Assembly (NCBI GenBank): GCA_035457725.1
Contig: DATIBC010000107.1
Location: 1 to 64,000, forward strand
Length of the DNA stretch: 64,000 nucleotides
Reading direction: 5' to 3'
DNA from: DATFES01 sp035457725
GTDB taxonomy: Bacteria > Pseudomonadota > Alphaproteobacteria > CACIAM-22H2
A program made the position numbers and the translations under genes. Numbering within the stretch: position 1 is the stretch's first letter; each line of letters starts with the position of its first letter. Below are positions 52,647 to 61,973 of this stretch, one piece after another. The notes under the pieces were generated by a model. That model ran no database searches. It was not told where the DNA came from and worked only from the letters and a program-made list of their open reading frames with translations.

Positions 52647-53387
52647 TCAGGACGGCCGGCGCGTAACCGGCGCCATCGCTGCGCCGCGTCGGCGCATGAC
52701 GCGTCGGGCCCACCACCAAAGAAGCCAGACTGCCAGTCCGCCAAGGCCAAACCACAGCCACATCGCCGTGTCGCCAGACAGGATCTGATCACCCATCACG
52801 ACCATCGCCACGGTCAGCGGCAGAATGCCCAACCCCGTCGCCCAAAGAAAGGTCCACCACGAAATCGCCGTCATGCCGGCGGCGTAATTGATCAGATTGA
52901 ACGAGATCACCGGCACGAATCGGCTGAACAGCAACGCGCCCGTCCCCTGGCGTGCCACCCATGCATCGAGCCTGGCGCTCTGCTTTGGATTGACCATCGC
53001 CGCGACGAAGGGTCGGCCGAGCCAGCGCGATAGCGCGAAGGCAAGCGCCGCGCCCGCCATGGCGCCGAGCCAGGTGATCACGCTGCCCCAAAAAGCGCCG
53101 AAGAGAATGCCGTTGGCGATCGCGACGATTTCGGCGGGAAACGGAATGAAGCTGTGCAAGATCATCAAAATGATCGACGCCACGGCGCTCCATGCGCCCC
53201 ACGAGCGGATTTCGGCCACCACCTCGTCGGTGGAAAGTCCGAACCCGGGTAACGGCATCGCCCTACCAACCGCAAACCACCACACGGCGACCGTTGCGAG
53301 CGAAAGGGCCAGGAGGATCAGTACAGCGACCCGTATTCGCCGGCGGTAAGCGCGCGATATCGCCTCGTCTGCGTCCAGCTGCATCAT
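52647..53387 (-). CDS. TVP38/TMEM64 (DedA-like) membrane protein
   Basis: 246 residues with about six hydrophobic segments. The VTT-domain pattern is present: LHSFIPFPAEIVAIANGILF, GAFWGSVITWLGAMAGAALA, ALSRWLGRPFV and GTGALLFSRFVPVISFNLIN, YAAGMTAISWWTFLW, the two re-entrant half-helix motifs (F-x-P-x-P and R-x-x-P) of the VTT/DedA superfamily. Such proteins act in membrane lipid or proton-coupled homeostasis. The ATG at 53387 avoids an unsupported 66-residue extension. It is divergent from the MFS transporter at 53686. Confidence 0.88.
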   Translation of the reverse strand: MMQLDADEAISRAYRRRIRVAVLILLALSLATVAVWWFAVGRAMPLPGFGLSTDEVVAEIRSWGAWSAVASIILMILHSFIPFPAEIVAIANGILFGAFWGSVITWLGAMAGAALAFALSRWLGRPFVAAMVNPKQSARLDAWVARQGTGALLFSRFVPVISFNLINYAAGMTAISWWTFLWATGLGILPLTVAMVVMGDQILSGDTAMWLWFGLGGLAVWLLWWWARRVMRRRGAAMAPVTRRPS

Positions 53388-53685
53388 TCGATAACCGTCC
53401 GCGCCGCACTTGGGGCGTATCGCGCCATAATGCCGTCCAGTCGCCAGCGGCGCGAACGTCAAATCGCCATGAGATCGGGCCACGTTGTCGTGAGTCAACG
53501 CCGCGGCCGTCGGACGCCGCCCCAATACGCCACGGCTGGCACGCCAATCCCCTGTACTTCGGTGTCCCACCCCGACACGGCACATTCCCCTTTGTCGCCC
53601 GGCCGGTCAAGGCGCACTATCGACACCGTTAAGTGCGGCGGATCGGCACGGTTTGCGCCGACCCGGGGGGAGGGTTTTTGCGGCG
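53388..53685. other. Divergent intergenic region
   Basis: About 300 bases between two divergent membrane-protein genes. A GGGGGGAGGG sequence near 53667-53676 provides the ribosome-binding region for 53686. No supported gene; promoters for both sides are expected but not identified. Confidence 0.4.
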
Positions 53686-54903
<1,218 letters not shown>

Positions 54904-55039
54904 CCCGTTTTTGAAACGTTGCTTGTCATTGTCTCCAGCATCTGTACGATACTCTCAACACCCCAAGCGTAATCCTTCCGTTTAGTCCGTCGTCGCAACG
55001 GAAAGGGCGCTATTTGTCGCAAAATCCAGGGAGGCAGGA

Positions 55040-55642
55040 ATGGCTTATCATCTTGAAGGACGTTTGCTCGAGGTCTGCAATTGCAATGTTCTCTGCCCGT
55101 GTTGGATCGGCGAGGATCCCGACAACGGCACATGCGACACGATCGTCGCCTGGCATTTCGACAAGGGAAAGATCGAGGGCGTCGACGTCGCAGGCACGAC
55201 GCTGGCCCTGATCGCCCACGTTCCCGGAAATATCCTCAAGGGCAATTGGAAGGCGGCGGTTTATGTCAGCGACAATGCGTCGCCGCAGCAGAAGGAGGCG
55301 TTGCTCAAGGTCTATACCGGCAAGCTGGGTGGCCCGGTCGGCGATCTGGTCAAGCTGGTCGGCGAGGTCGTTTCGGTCGAGAGCGTTCCGATCAGCTTCG
55401 ACGTGAGGGGCGGTCGCGGCACGATCAAGGTTGGCGATGCAGGCTATGCCGAGCTCGAGCCCTTCCAGGGCGCCTCGGGCAAGGTCACGACGCTGTCCGA
55501 CACGATATTCTCGACCGTGCCCGGCGCGCCGGTGTTCGTCGGCAAGTCGCCGCGCTATCGCGCTAACAATCCGAAGCTCGGCATCAAGATCGATATTTCG
55601 GGCCACAACGCGCTGCAGAGCGTGTTCGCTTTCGACGCCTAG
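55040..55642 (+). CDS. DUF1326 domain protein
   Basis: 200 residues: MAYHLEGRLLEVCNCNVLCP, CWIGEDPDNGTCDTIVAWHF, then a beta-rich remainder with GTTLALIAHVPGNILKGNWK and IDISGHNALQSVFAFDA. The Cys cluster C-N-C-N-x-x-C-P-C-W-x-x-x-x-x-x-x-x-C is the DUF1326 hallmark and looks like a metal site. It is followed by a DUF2182 membrane protein 66 bases downstream, the standard pairing, and a complex between the two is likely. CAGGGAGG gives a firm start. Confidence 0.9.
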   Translation: MAYHLEGRLLEVCNCNVLCPCWIGEDPDNGTCDTIVAWHFDKGKIEGVDVAGTTLALIAHVPGNILKGNWKAAVYVSDNASPQQKEALLKVYTGKLGGPVGDLVKLVGEVVSVESVPISFDVRGGRGTIKVGDAGYAELEPFQGASGKVTTLSDTIFSTVPGAPVFVGKSPRYRANNPKLGIKIDISGHNALQSVFAFDA

Positions 55643-55708
55643 GCGAGAGGGGCGGCGGCGCATCCTGCGTTCGTTGGCAGGGTGCGTGGCGCCCGGCGGG
55701 TCAAACCG

Positions 55709-56557
55709 ATGAGCGTCGAGGCGCAGCGCCACGCAACTGGCCGCCGAGCGGGCGGCGAATCGCTGAACCGGCGCGTCGTGGTCCACGCGCTGATCGGCGG
55801 GCTGGTGCTTGCGTCATGGCTGACGCTGTGGGCGTGGGCCGACAGTCCATATTCGCGTTTCATCGATCACGGACGTTGGACCGAGATCGGCCTCGCCGCG
55901 GCGATCTGCCGCGCCATTCCGGCGGGCGAAATCCTTGTGCCAGCGTTACTTTACGCCGCGGGCTGGGTGCTGATGGTGGCGGCGATGATGTTGCCCACGA
56001 CGCTGCCAATCATCGAGATCTTCCGTCGCATCACCGAAGGACGCGCAGACGCGGGCCGTTTGATCGGCCTGGTCGTCGCCGGCTATCTCGTCGCCTGGTT
56101 CGGGTTCGGGCTCGCCGCTCATGCTCTCGATTATGTGCTCCACGAAATTGCCGGCGGCGTTCCGTGGCTGGTTGCCAACGGTTGGGCGATCGGCGTCGCC
56201 GTCATCGGCGGGGCAGGGCTGTTTCAATTCACCTCGCTCAAGTATCGCTGCCTCGACAAATGCCGCACGCCGCTCGGCTTCGTGATCGAGCGCTGGCGTG
56301 GCCGCGCGCCGGCGCGCGAGGCTTGGCGTCTGGGGTTCGACCACGGCATATTCTGCATCGGCTGCTGTTGGGCGCTGATGCTGCTGATGTTCGTCGTCGG
56401 CACCGGCAGCCTCGGATGGATGTTGGCGCTCGCCGCGGTCATGGCTGCGGAGAAAAACCTGCCGGCGGGAAGGCGGTTGAGCGCGCCGCTGGGCGTTGGG
56501 CTGATCGCCTGGGCAAGTCTAATCTTCTTTATGAATATCTTGCCATCAAGTGTCTAA
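55709..56557 (+). CDS. DUF2182 predicted metal-binding integral membrane protein
   Basis: 282 residues with about seven hydrophobic segments. Family motifs: WVLMVAAMMLPTTLPIIEIF, VVAGYLVAWFGFGLAAHALD, FQFTSLKYRCLDKCRTPLGF (C-x-x-x-C) and FDHGIFCIGCCWALMLLMFV (C-x-x-C-C-W), all typical of DUF2182. The Cys motifs suggest copper or another metal. It pairs with the upstream DUF1326 gene. ATG 55709 is preferred; GTG 55682 would add nine residues. Function is unknown, though such pairs are often discussed as metal-handling or methanobactin-like accessory systems. Confidence 0.88.
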   Translation: MSVEAQRHATGRRAGGESLNRRVVVHALIGGLVLASWLTLWAWADSPYSRFIDHGRWTEIGLAAAICRAIPAGEILVPALLYAAGWVLMVAAMMLPTTLPIIEIFRRITEGRADAGRLIGLVVAGYLVAWFGFGLAAHALDYVLHEIAGGVPWLVANGWAIGVAVIGGAGLFQFTSLKYRCLDKCRTPLGFVIERWRGRAPAREAWRLGFDHGIFCIGCCWALMLLMFVVGTGSLGWMLALAAVMAAEKNLPAGRRLSAPLGVGLIAWASLIFFMNILPSSV

Positions 56558-56587
56558 ACAAAAACGATTCTTCTGATCGTATCTGAC

Positions 56588-57562
56588 ATGGCGCCGGTGG
56601 CACTTTCAATCATCGGGTACGGCATCATGGGCGAGCGGTTGCTCGGCGCGGCACTGGCGCACGACCCACGAATCATCCGCGTCGCCGGCGTTTGGGATCC
56701 ATCGCCGCAGGCCTTGGCCCGGCTCGCGGCCGGCTTTGCCACCGTCGCGCGGCTGCCTTCGCCCGAGGCGGCGATCGACGCCGCGGACTGCGTCTACATC
56801 GCTTCGCCGCCGGCAACCCATCTCGAGCACGCGCGCCGGGCGATGCGGGCCGGCCGTGCGCTGTTCTGCGAAAAGCCGCTGGCGATCGACTGCGCCATGG
56901 CGCAGGCATTTGTCGCCGATGCCGAGGCGGCCGAAGCGCGGGCTGCGATCAATTTTCCCTTTGCCTCGTCGTTCGCCGTCGACCAGATCAAAGCGTGGAT
57001 CGACGAGGGCGCCATCGGCACGCCGCGCGCATTGACCATCGAGGTCGCCTTCGCCGAATGGCCGCGACCCTGGCAGCGTGACGCCGCGGCATGGCTGGCG
57101 CGCCGCGCCCAGGGCGGCTTCACCCGCGAGGTGGTGTCGCATTTCCTGTTTTTGACGCGGCGTCTGTTCGGCCCGTTGCTCCTCGACGCCCATCGCGCCG
57201 AGTATCCCGCCGCCGACGCGAGCGAAGGCGCGATCGAGGCGCAGGTTCGTGCCGGGGTGTTGCCCGTGGCGCTCTCAGGCCGCGTGGGCGGCACCGACAA
57301 GCCGGATCACAACTCGTGGACGCTCGAAGGCGACTCAGGCGCGGTGCGTCTCAGCGACTGGTCGCTCGCCGAACGGCGCGGTGCCGACGGCGCCTGGTAT
57401 CCCGCACCGGGCGCGCTGCCCAACGAAAGGGTCCGACCGCTGGTGCTGCGACGACAATTGGACAAGGTGGCCTGCCTGACGCGGGGCGAGGCGCATGATC
57501 TGGCGACCCTGCGCGAGGCGCTCGACGTGCAGGAGATCGTCGAGGCGATGCTCGGCGAGTAG
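56588..57562 (+). CDS. Gfo/Idh/MocA-family oxidoreductase
   Basis: 324 residues. N-terminal NAD(P) Rossmann: SIIGYGIMGERLLGAALAHD (G-x-G-x-M-G), DCVYIASPPATHLEHARRAM and FCEKPLAID (the E-K-P motif). The C-terminal alpha/beta substrate domain contains WLARRAQGGFTREVVSHFLF, where the conserved His/Asp pair normally is E-V-x-S-H. The family oxidises or reduces sugars, inositols or related molecules; the substrate cannot be assigned. It begins 30 bases after the DUF2182 gene on the same strand and is convergent with the cyclase gene. Confidence 0.88.
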   Translation: MAPVALSIIGYGIMGERLLGAALAHDPRIIRVAGVWDPSPQALARLAAGFATVARLPSPEAAIDAADCVYIASPPATHLEHARRAMRAGRALFCEKPLAIDCAMAQAFVADAEAAEARAAINFPFASSFAVDQIKAWIDEGAIGTPRALTIEVAFAEWPRPWQRDAAAWLARRAQGGFTREVVSHFLFLTRRLFGPLLLDAHRAEYPAADASEGAIEAQVRAGVLPVALSGRVGGTDKPDHNSWTLEGDSGAVRLSDWSLAERRGADGAWYPAPGALPNERVRPLVLRRQLDKVACLTRGEAHDLATLREALDVQEIVEAMLGE

Positions 57563-57597
57563 GCGAGTCGTGAAGCGAAGGAGTCACCGCTGAAACC

Positions 57598-57666
57598 CCT
57601 CGCCCTTCGACCTGCTCGGGGCGAGGAATAATAAGAATATCCGCGTGGTGAGCGTGTCGAACCACG
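57598..57666. repeat. Pair of inverted REP-like palindromes (TTCGAC type)
   Basis: First unit: CCTCGCCC (57598-57605), TTCGACCTGCTC, GGGCGAGG (57619-57626). Second unit in inverse orientation: CGTGGT (57644-57649), GAGCGTGTCGA, ACCACG (57661-57666). The second, read in reverse, again gives TTCGAC followed by a GCTC core, so the two are head-to-head copies of one family. TTCGACAAGCTCAGG-like palindromes are abundant in alphaproteobacterial intergenic DNA. Location between convergent genes suggests a terminator or mRNA-end role. Confidence 0.65.
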
Positions 57667-57722
57667 AGGGCGCGCAATGTCCGCACACCTGAGCGAACGT
57701 GCTTTCGCCCGGCACGGCCGCA

Positions 57723-59486
57723 TTACGCGGGAAGCCCCGCCTTCTCGAGCCCGTCGACGAGCTTCTGCCATAGCGTCCCGCTCGTCCGCGGGCGGCGATA
57801 CACCGCAAGCGTCAGCGGCGGGACGAGCTCGAGCGCCTTCTTGATCGCCCGCGCCGCGTCCTCGCCACGGCCGCGCTCGGCCAACGCCGCGGCCATGTAC
57901 ACCCAACCCTCGAAATAGCGCGGCTTCGGCCGCACCGAACGCTCGGCGAACTGGATCGCCTCGTCGTACCGCCCGGCGACGAAATGGCAGAAGGCCAGCC
58001 AGTTATGGAACAGGTACATTTGCGGATCGCGGGGGCTGAGCTTGATCGCCCGCTCGATGCTGGCGATGCCGTCGTCGGGACGGCCGACGATGCCGAGCGT
58101 CAGGCCGTAGGCGGCGCAACCCATGGCGAGATTTGGATTGAGCTCGACCGCGCGCTCGAGCAGTCCGTTCGCCTTGTGGAACTGGCCGAGAAAATAGAAA
58201 CATAGTCCGGCGCCGAGCAGCACTTCCGGGTCGTCGCCGTCAAGCTCAATGGCGCGGTTGCTTTCGGCCATGGCCTCGCGGCCCATCTTGACGAAGTCCT
58301 CGCTGATGAGCGTGTAGGCGCCGAACCCCAGCGCCGCGCCGAGGATGGCGTGCGCCATCGCGTATGTCGGATCGACGGCGATCGCCTGGCGACAGAGCCG
58401 GACCACTTCGTCAAGGCTGTCGCGCTTGATGTCGTACCACTTGACGCGCGCGCGGACCGTCAGTCCCCACGCGTCGAGGTTCTCCGCCGGTTTGCGTTGG
58501 GCCAGTTCCGCCTCGGCCTGGAAGAGATGCGGCTGCAAGGCGGCGAAAATCGCCTGCGTGATGTCGTCCTGGATGGCGAAGATATCCTGCAGGTCGCGAT
58601 CGTAGCGGTCGGCCCACAGATGCCGTCCGCTCGCCGCCTCGACGAGCTGGCCGGTGACGCGCACGCGTCCGCCGGCCTTTTGCAAGCTGCCTTCTACCAC
58701 ATAGCGAACGTCGAGCTCCTTGGCGACGTTGCGCACGTCGACCGCGCGGCCCTTGTAGGTGAACGCCGAGTTGCGGGCGACGACGAAGAAGTTCGGCAGG
58801 CGCGCAAGCTGGGTGGTGATGTCTTCGGTGATGCCGTCGGCAAGGAATTCCTGTTCGGGGTCGCCGCTCAAATTGTCGAACGGCAGCACGGCGATCGACG
58901 GCCGGTCGACGCCGGCGCGGGCCGCCTTGGCGGCGGCGGTCGGCGTCGTCGGCGACGCCTGCGCGGCGGCGACGCTGTAGACGTGGATCTGCCGGGCGAT
59001 GTTCTTGAGCGTCTGATCGCCCATGTCGACGAGGTTCAGATCGAGCTTGCCGGCGATGTCCTCATGGACCCGGGCCGAGACGCAGATTCCGCCGGGCTCG
59101 GCCAGGTTCTCCAGGCGCGCGGCGATATTGACGCCGTCGCCATGGATGTCGCGGCCGTCGATGATGATCTCGCCGACGTTGATGCCGATGCGAAACTCGA
59201 TGCGCCGGTCGGCCGACTCCTCGACATTGCGCTCGCGCATCTCGCGCTGCACATCGACGGCGCACAGCACCGCGTCGGTGACGCTCTTGAATTCGAGCAG
59301 TAGCCCGTCGCCGGTGGTCTTGACGATGCGGCCGCGATACTCGGTGATCTTCGGGTCGACAAGTTCGCGGCGCAAAGCCTTGAGGCGAGCCAAGGTGCCC
59401 GCCTCGTCGGCGCCCATCAGCTTGCTGTATCCGGCGACGTCGGCGGCGAGGATCGCCGTGAGACGGCGTTTGACCTGCTCGGACGT
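57723..59486 (-). CDS. Class III adenylate/guanylate cyclase with TolB-like and TPR domains
   Basis: 587 residues if started at 59486. Cyclase domain: VKRRLTAILAADVAGYSKLM, KTTGDGLLLEF, GINVGEIIIDGRDIHGDGVN. Both metal Asp residues (in AADVAGY and GDG) are present. A TolB/FlgO-like region follows (SIAVLPFDNLSGDPEQEFLA, DGITEDI), then TPR repeats to the end. There is no transmembrane helix. The expected start MSEQVKRRL would need ATG at 59484-59486, but the codon is ACG (behind an AGGGGGA ribosome-binding site); the first standard start, ATG 59417, would remove the first metal Asp strand. Sequencing error, ACG start or decay are all possible. Confidence 0.82.
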   Translation of the reverse strand, partial: TSEQVKRRLTAILAADVAGYSKLMGADEAGTLARLKALRRELVDPKITEYRGRIVKTTGDGLLLEFKSVTDAVLCAVDVQREMRERNVEESADRRIEFRIGINVGEIIIDGRDIHGDGVNIAARLENLAEPGGICVSARVHEDIAGKLDLNLVDMGDQTLKNIARQIHVYSVAAAQASPTTPTAAAKAARAGVDRPSIAVLPFDNLSGDPEQEFLADGITEDITTQLARLPNFFVVARNSAFTYKGRAVDVRNVAKELDVRYVVEGSLQKAGGRVRVTGQLVEAASGRHLWADRYDRDLQDIFAIQDDITQAIFAALQPHLFQAEAELAQRKPAENLDAWGLTVRARVKWYDIKRDSLDEVVRLCRQAIAVDPTYAMAHAILGAALGFGAYTLISEDFVKMGREAMAESNRAIELDGDDPEVLLGAGLCFYFLGQFHKANGLLERAVELNPNLAMGCAAYGLTLGIVGRPDDGIASIERAIKLSPRDPQMYLFHNWLAFCHFVAGRYDEAIQFAERSVRPKPRYFEGWVYMAAALAERGRGEDAARAIKKALELVPPLTLAVYRRPRTSGTLWQKLVDGLEKAGLPA

Positions 59487-59717
59487 GGAGGTTCCCCCTA
59501 AAGGTCGGATGCTATCAAGCGCGCGCGCGCTTGTCCAAGCGCGAGGGGACTATTACCCAGTCGGATAGGCCGCGATCGCCGGCCGCCGTTTCGGTCGCGC
59601 CTGGGCGTATCAACGGTATCAGGAAATCGATACCATGGATGTCGTCCCGGCGTTCGAGGAACGAGCGGCCGGATAAGCCAAGATCGCAATCACAATATGA
59701 ATCAGGGGAGATCAAAG
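59487..59717. other. Divergent intergenic region
   Basis: About 230 bases between the cyclase and the GYD gene. It begins with an alternating CGCGCGCGCG run (about 59519-59530) and includes the GGGGAG ribosome-binding site near 59704-59709. Otherwise nothing distinctive is seen. Confidence 0.4.
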
Positions 59718-60050
59718 ATGGCCCTTTACATGTATCAGGCGGCATACACTCCGGAATCGTGGGCAGCTCAGCTCAAGAACCCGCAGAACCGGGTCGAATC
59801 GGTCGGACGCGCCGTATGCGAAGCCGTCGGCGGCAAATTCGTCGGCGGATGGCTGTGTTTCGGCGAGTACGATCTTGTCATCGTCGCCGATGTGCCGGGC
59901 ATCGAGAGCATGGCGGCGATCGCGCTGGCGGTGGCGGCCGGCGGCGCCATCAAGGCCAGCAAGACGACCGCGCTGATGACCGGTGCCGAAGGCGTCAACG
60001 CGATGAAGAAGGCGGACGCCGTCGCCAAGGCCTATCGCCCGGCACGCTAA
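59718..60050 (+). CDS. GYD-domain protein
   Basis: 110 residues: MALYMYQAAYTPESWAAQLK, SVGRAVCEAVGGKFVGGWLC, FGEYDLVIVADVPGIESMAA and AIALAVAAGGAIKASKTTAL. The G-E-Y-D motif in FGEYDLVIVA corresponds to the GYD signature. GYD proteins are small ferredoxin-like proteins of unknown function. GGGGAG eight bases before ATG 59718 sets the start. It is followed by the tRNA-Ser gene on the opposite strand. Confidence 0.88.
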   Translation: MALYMYQAAYTPESWAAQLKNPQNRVESVGRAVCEAVGGKFVGGWLCFGEYDLVIVADVPGIESMAAIALAVAAGGAIKASKTTALMTGAEGVNAMKKADAVAKAYRPAR

Positions 60051-60169
60051 GCGAAGTCGAACAGCGCCGGCCGCCGACGAGCAGGCTCGTCCGCTCGCTG
60101 CGGATCGAGCCTGCTTGCCGGTCGGGCGCCGCGGATACGGATCGATGAGACCGCCGCTTTCGCGCGCCC

Positions 60170-60259
60170 TGGCGGATGGGGTGGGATTCGAACCCACGAG
60201 GCCCTCGCGGGCCTGCCGGTTTTCAAGACCGGTGCCTTCAACCGCTCGGCCACCCATCC
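60170..60259 (-). tRNA. tRNA-Ser(UGA)
   Basis: Read on the reverse strand: acceptor GGATGGG...CCCATCC-G-CCA with the CCA encoded, a D-arm with GCCGAGCGG, anticodon stem CCGGT-CTTGAAA-ACCGG giving anticodon TGA, the long variable arm GCAGGCCCGCGAGGGCCTC typical of class II tRNAs, and the T-arm GTGGG-TTCGAAT-CCCAC. Length is 90 nt. It decodes UCA/UCN serine codons. A 66-nt exact copy of the 5' part, without T-arm and acceptor 3' strand, lies at 61286-61351. Confidence 0.93.
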
Positions 60260-60609
60260 GGCGTAACGATTCAGGTATCTATAGCTTGAGATTTTTAGCC
60301 TTGAGGCACGGAGAAAGATATCGCCAACCTCGTCTCGTCCGCCATACATACTCGGCGTCCGCATGATGTACCGTCGTCTGTATGACCGCAGTAAATCGTA
60401 TTTTGCGGACCGTCGAGGCTATCGGCTGGTGGGCAGCACGATCGGCGATCAGCCAAGACCACCCGCCAAATTCTCGGTCAGACGCAACGAATTACTTGAT
60501 TTGCATATTTGCCGATGGAATCGCCCTCTGGCGGCCCGCGCACTGGACGCTCATCAGTCGCATCACGATCGCAACATGGTAGCCGCCGCATCGAATCACT
60601 ATCCAGCCA
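60260..60609. other. Gap with no supported gene
   Basis: 350 bases, more AT-rich than flanking DNA. A 66-codon forward frame (60382-60582, MTAVNRILRTVEAIGWWAAR) exists but has no good ribosome-binding site or family match. The region is the start of the segment bounded by the two tRNA-Ser copies. Confidence 0.4.
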
Positions 60610-61035
60610 TTATCGCCGATTAAGTCCCGTATCTTCGTCGACGAGGCCGTAAAACGATCGCCCACCCGGCTGAATGTGGATGCGGACGTAGTAAGTCTTT
60701 TGTGATTCTATCTCGACCGGGATACGTACAAATACATATGTCGGCGCAAAAAGAAACGGCTGTCTCAAGGTGACCTCATAATGTCCGGGAGCTAAGCCGA
60801 CCGAAAGTGCTTGTCCGACCCTAAGCTTTCCCACTTCGTTGTCATTCACGTACACGAACGGAGCTTCGGGGTTAAACCGGAAAAACTGCGTGGATGGGCG
60901 ATACACCACCAATCGCGCGGCATTGGATAGATCAGTGGAATGGGGTATCGCCGGAACCGCAACCGGGTTCGGCGCACATCCAGCGAGCACCAACAGCACG
61001 GCAATCGCCGTAGCATTTCCGAGCCATGGCAACAT
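60610..61035 (-). CDS. Lipoprotein (DUF2846-like)
   Basis: 141 residues. Lipoprotein signal NATAIAVLLVLAGCAP with lipobox LAGC. The mature domain, ARLVVYRPSTQFFRFNPEAP, FVYVNDNEVGKLRVGQALSV, LAPGHYEVTLRQPF and ESQKTYYVRIHI, is the beta-sandwich DUF2846-like form common in small outer-membrane lipoproteins. Codons and overall composition are more AT-rich than neighbouring genes, consistent with acquisition. It is the only clear gene between the two tRNA-Ser copies, so it may be cargo of a small inserted segment. Confidence 0.78.
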   Translation of the reverse strand: MLPWLGNATAIAVLLVLAGCAPNPVAVPAIPHSTDLSNAARLVVYRPSTQFFRFNPEAPFVYVNDNEVGKLRVGQALSVGLAPGHYEVTLRQPFLFAPTYVFVRIPVEIESQKTYYVRIHIQPGGRSFYGLVDEDTGLNRR

Positions 61036-61285
61036 AATGATTCGGTAACTTAATTAAACTTAAGGATGTTTATTGTTTCAAAATTGTGTCTAGGTTGCAA
61101 GTCCGTCGACGCTTCGCCTTCTTTAGTGAAAGCGATGCTCCGACGCGGCATGATACGGCCAAACAAAACAGAGCAAGCCACGAGCCCCGATGCCTTTGAG
61201 CGGGCCGCAGCGTGGTTGCGCCGACCAAATCGCCACCGCGCGACACCGGTCGTTTGTTCGGTCTGCCATCAAGGTGAAATGACCA

Positions 61286-61351
61286 CACGAGGCCCTCGCG
61301 GGCCTGCCGGTTTTCAAGACCGGTGCCTTCAACCGCTCGGCCACCCATCCG
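61286..61351 (-). repeat. Partial duplicate of tRNA-Ser (5' two-thirds)
   Basis: This 66-nt block is an exact copy of 60195-60260, comprising the acceptor 5' strand, D-arm, anticodon arm and variable arm. The T-arm and 3' acceptor strand are absent, replaced by unrelated sequence, so it cannot be a functional tRNA. Both copies have the same orientation, making a direct repeat 1.09 kb apart. It could be the scar of an integration or of a tandem duplication followed by decay. Confidence 0.8.
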
Positions 61352-61596
61352 ATCCGCGCCATCTAGTTAAACGAGAGAACGTCCGCGCGGAAGCGTCATG
61401 CGCGGCGCGAGCGTGGTCGCGTGCGCGGCCGGATGGCCCCCGCGTCACTTGGTCGCGCGATGTCACAGGTGATGATCGCATTTCTGCCACGATCGGCGTC
61501 TGTCATGGCGCGATCGCACGGGCGAGCGACGGGGACCCGCAGTCCCGCCGCCGCTCGCACCGGGAAATGCTCGACATCGACGGAGGCGGTTCCATC
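61352..61596. other. No gene seen
   Basis: About 245 bases to the right of the tRNA fragment. Long frames cross it but no start is supported before GGAGGCGG near 61585, the ribosome-binding site for 61597. Confidence 0.4.
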
Positions 61597-61815
61597 ATGG
61601 TCCGATATACGCACCACGAGACGCATTTCGACATTCGCGCCTGGCAACCGAGCCGCGTCGTCGCCGACATCAAACGCGCCGCTTCCGGCGATACTGAGGC
61701 GCGCGATCGCCTCCGCGTCTTCGCTTTGCGTCTCAGATGGATGGGGTTGTCTCGCGACGCCGCCAGGCTGCGCGAAATCCTGCGCAAAGTGGCGCCGGCT
61801 TCGCCGCCGCATTAG
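61597..61815 (+). CDS. Small hypothetical protein with LRWMG...EILRK motif
   Basis: 72 residues: MVRYTHHETHFDIRAWQPSR, VVADIKRAASGDTEARDRLR, VFALRLRWMGLSRDAARLRE and ILRKVAPASPPH. It looks fully helical. A near-identical C-terminal segment is encoded at 9905-10186 on the other strand. GGAGG lies about ten bases before the ATG. The function is unknown. Each copy lies near a tRNA fragment (about 250 bases here, about 270 there), which may link the family with mobile or tRNA-integrated DNA, or be chance. Confidence 0.55.
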   Translation: MVRYTHHETHFDIRAWQPSRVVADIKRAASGDTEARDRLRVFALRLRWMGLSRDAARLREILRKVAPASPPH

Positions 61816-61973
61816 CGCGGCATAACCGCCGTCGGCCGCCGACGGCCGATGGAAGAAGCTCGGTCGGCCACGCCGCCGTGCTGGACCGCGGGCGGGCATC
61901 GCAGCGATCATAACGACGCGCAGCCGATTCGCTGCGCGCGCGCGATCTTGCTTACCGGGACGCCCGACGCCCG

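Noticed and set aside
60382..60582. 66-codon forward frame MTAVNRILRTV.
   Set aside because: No family, no clear ribosome-binding site; kept only as part of the unassigned gap.
61066..61815. 249-codon frame covering the tRNA fragment.
   Set aside because: It would translate the partial tRNA; only the C-terminal 72 residues from ATG 61597 look real.
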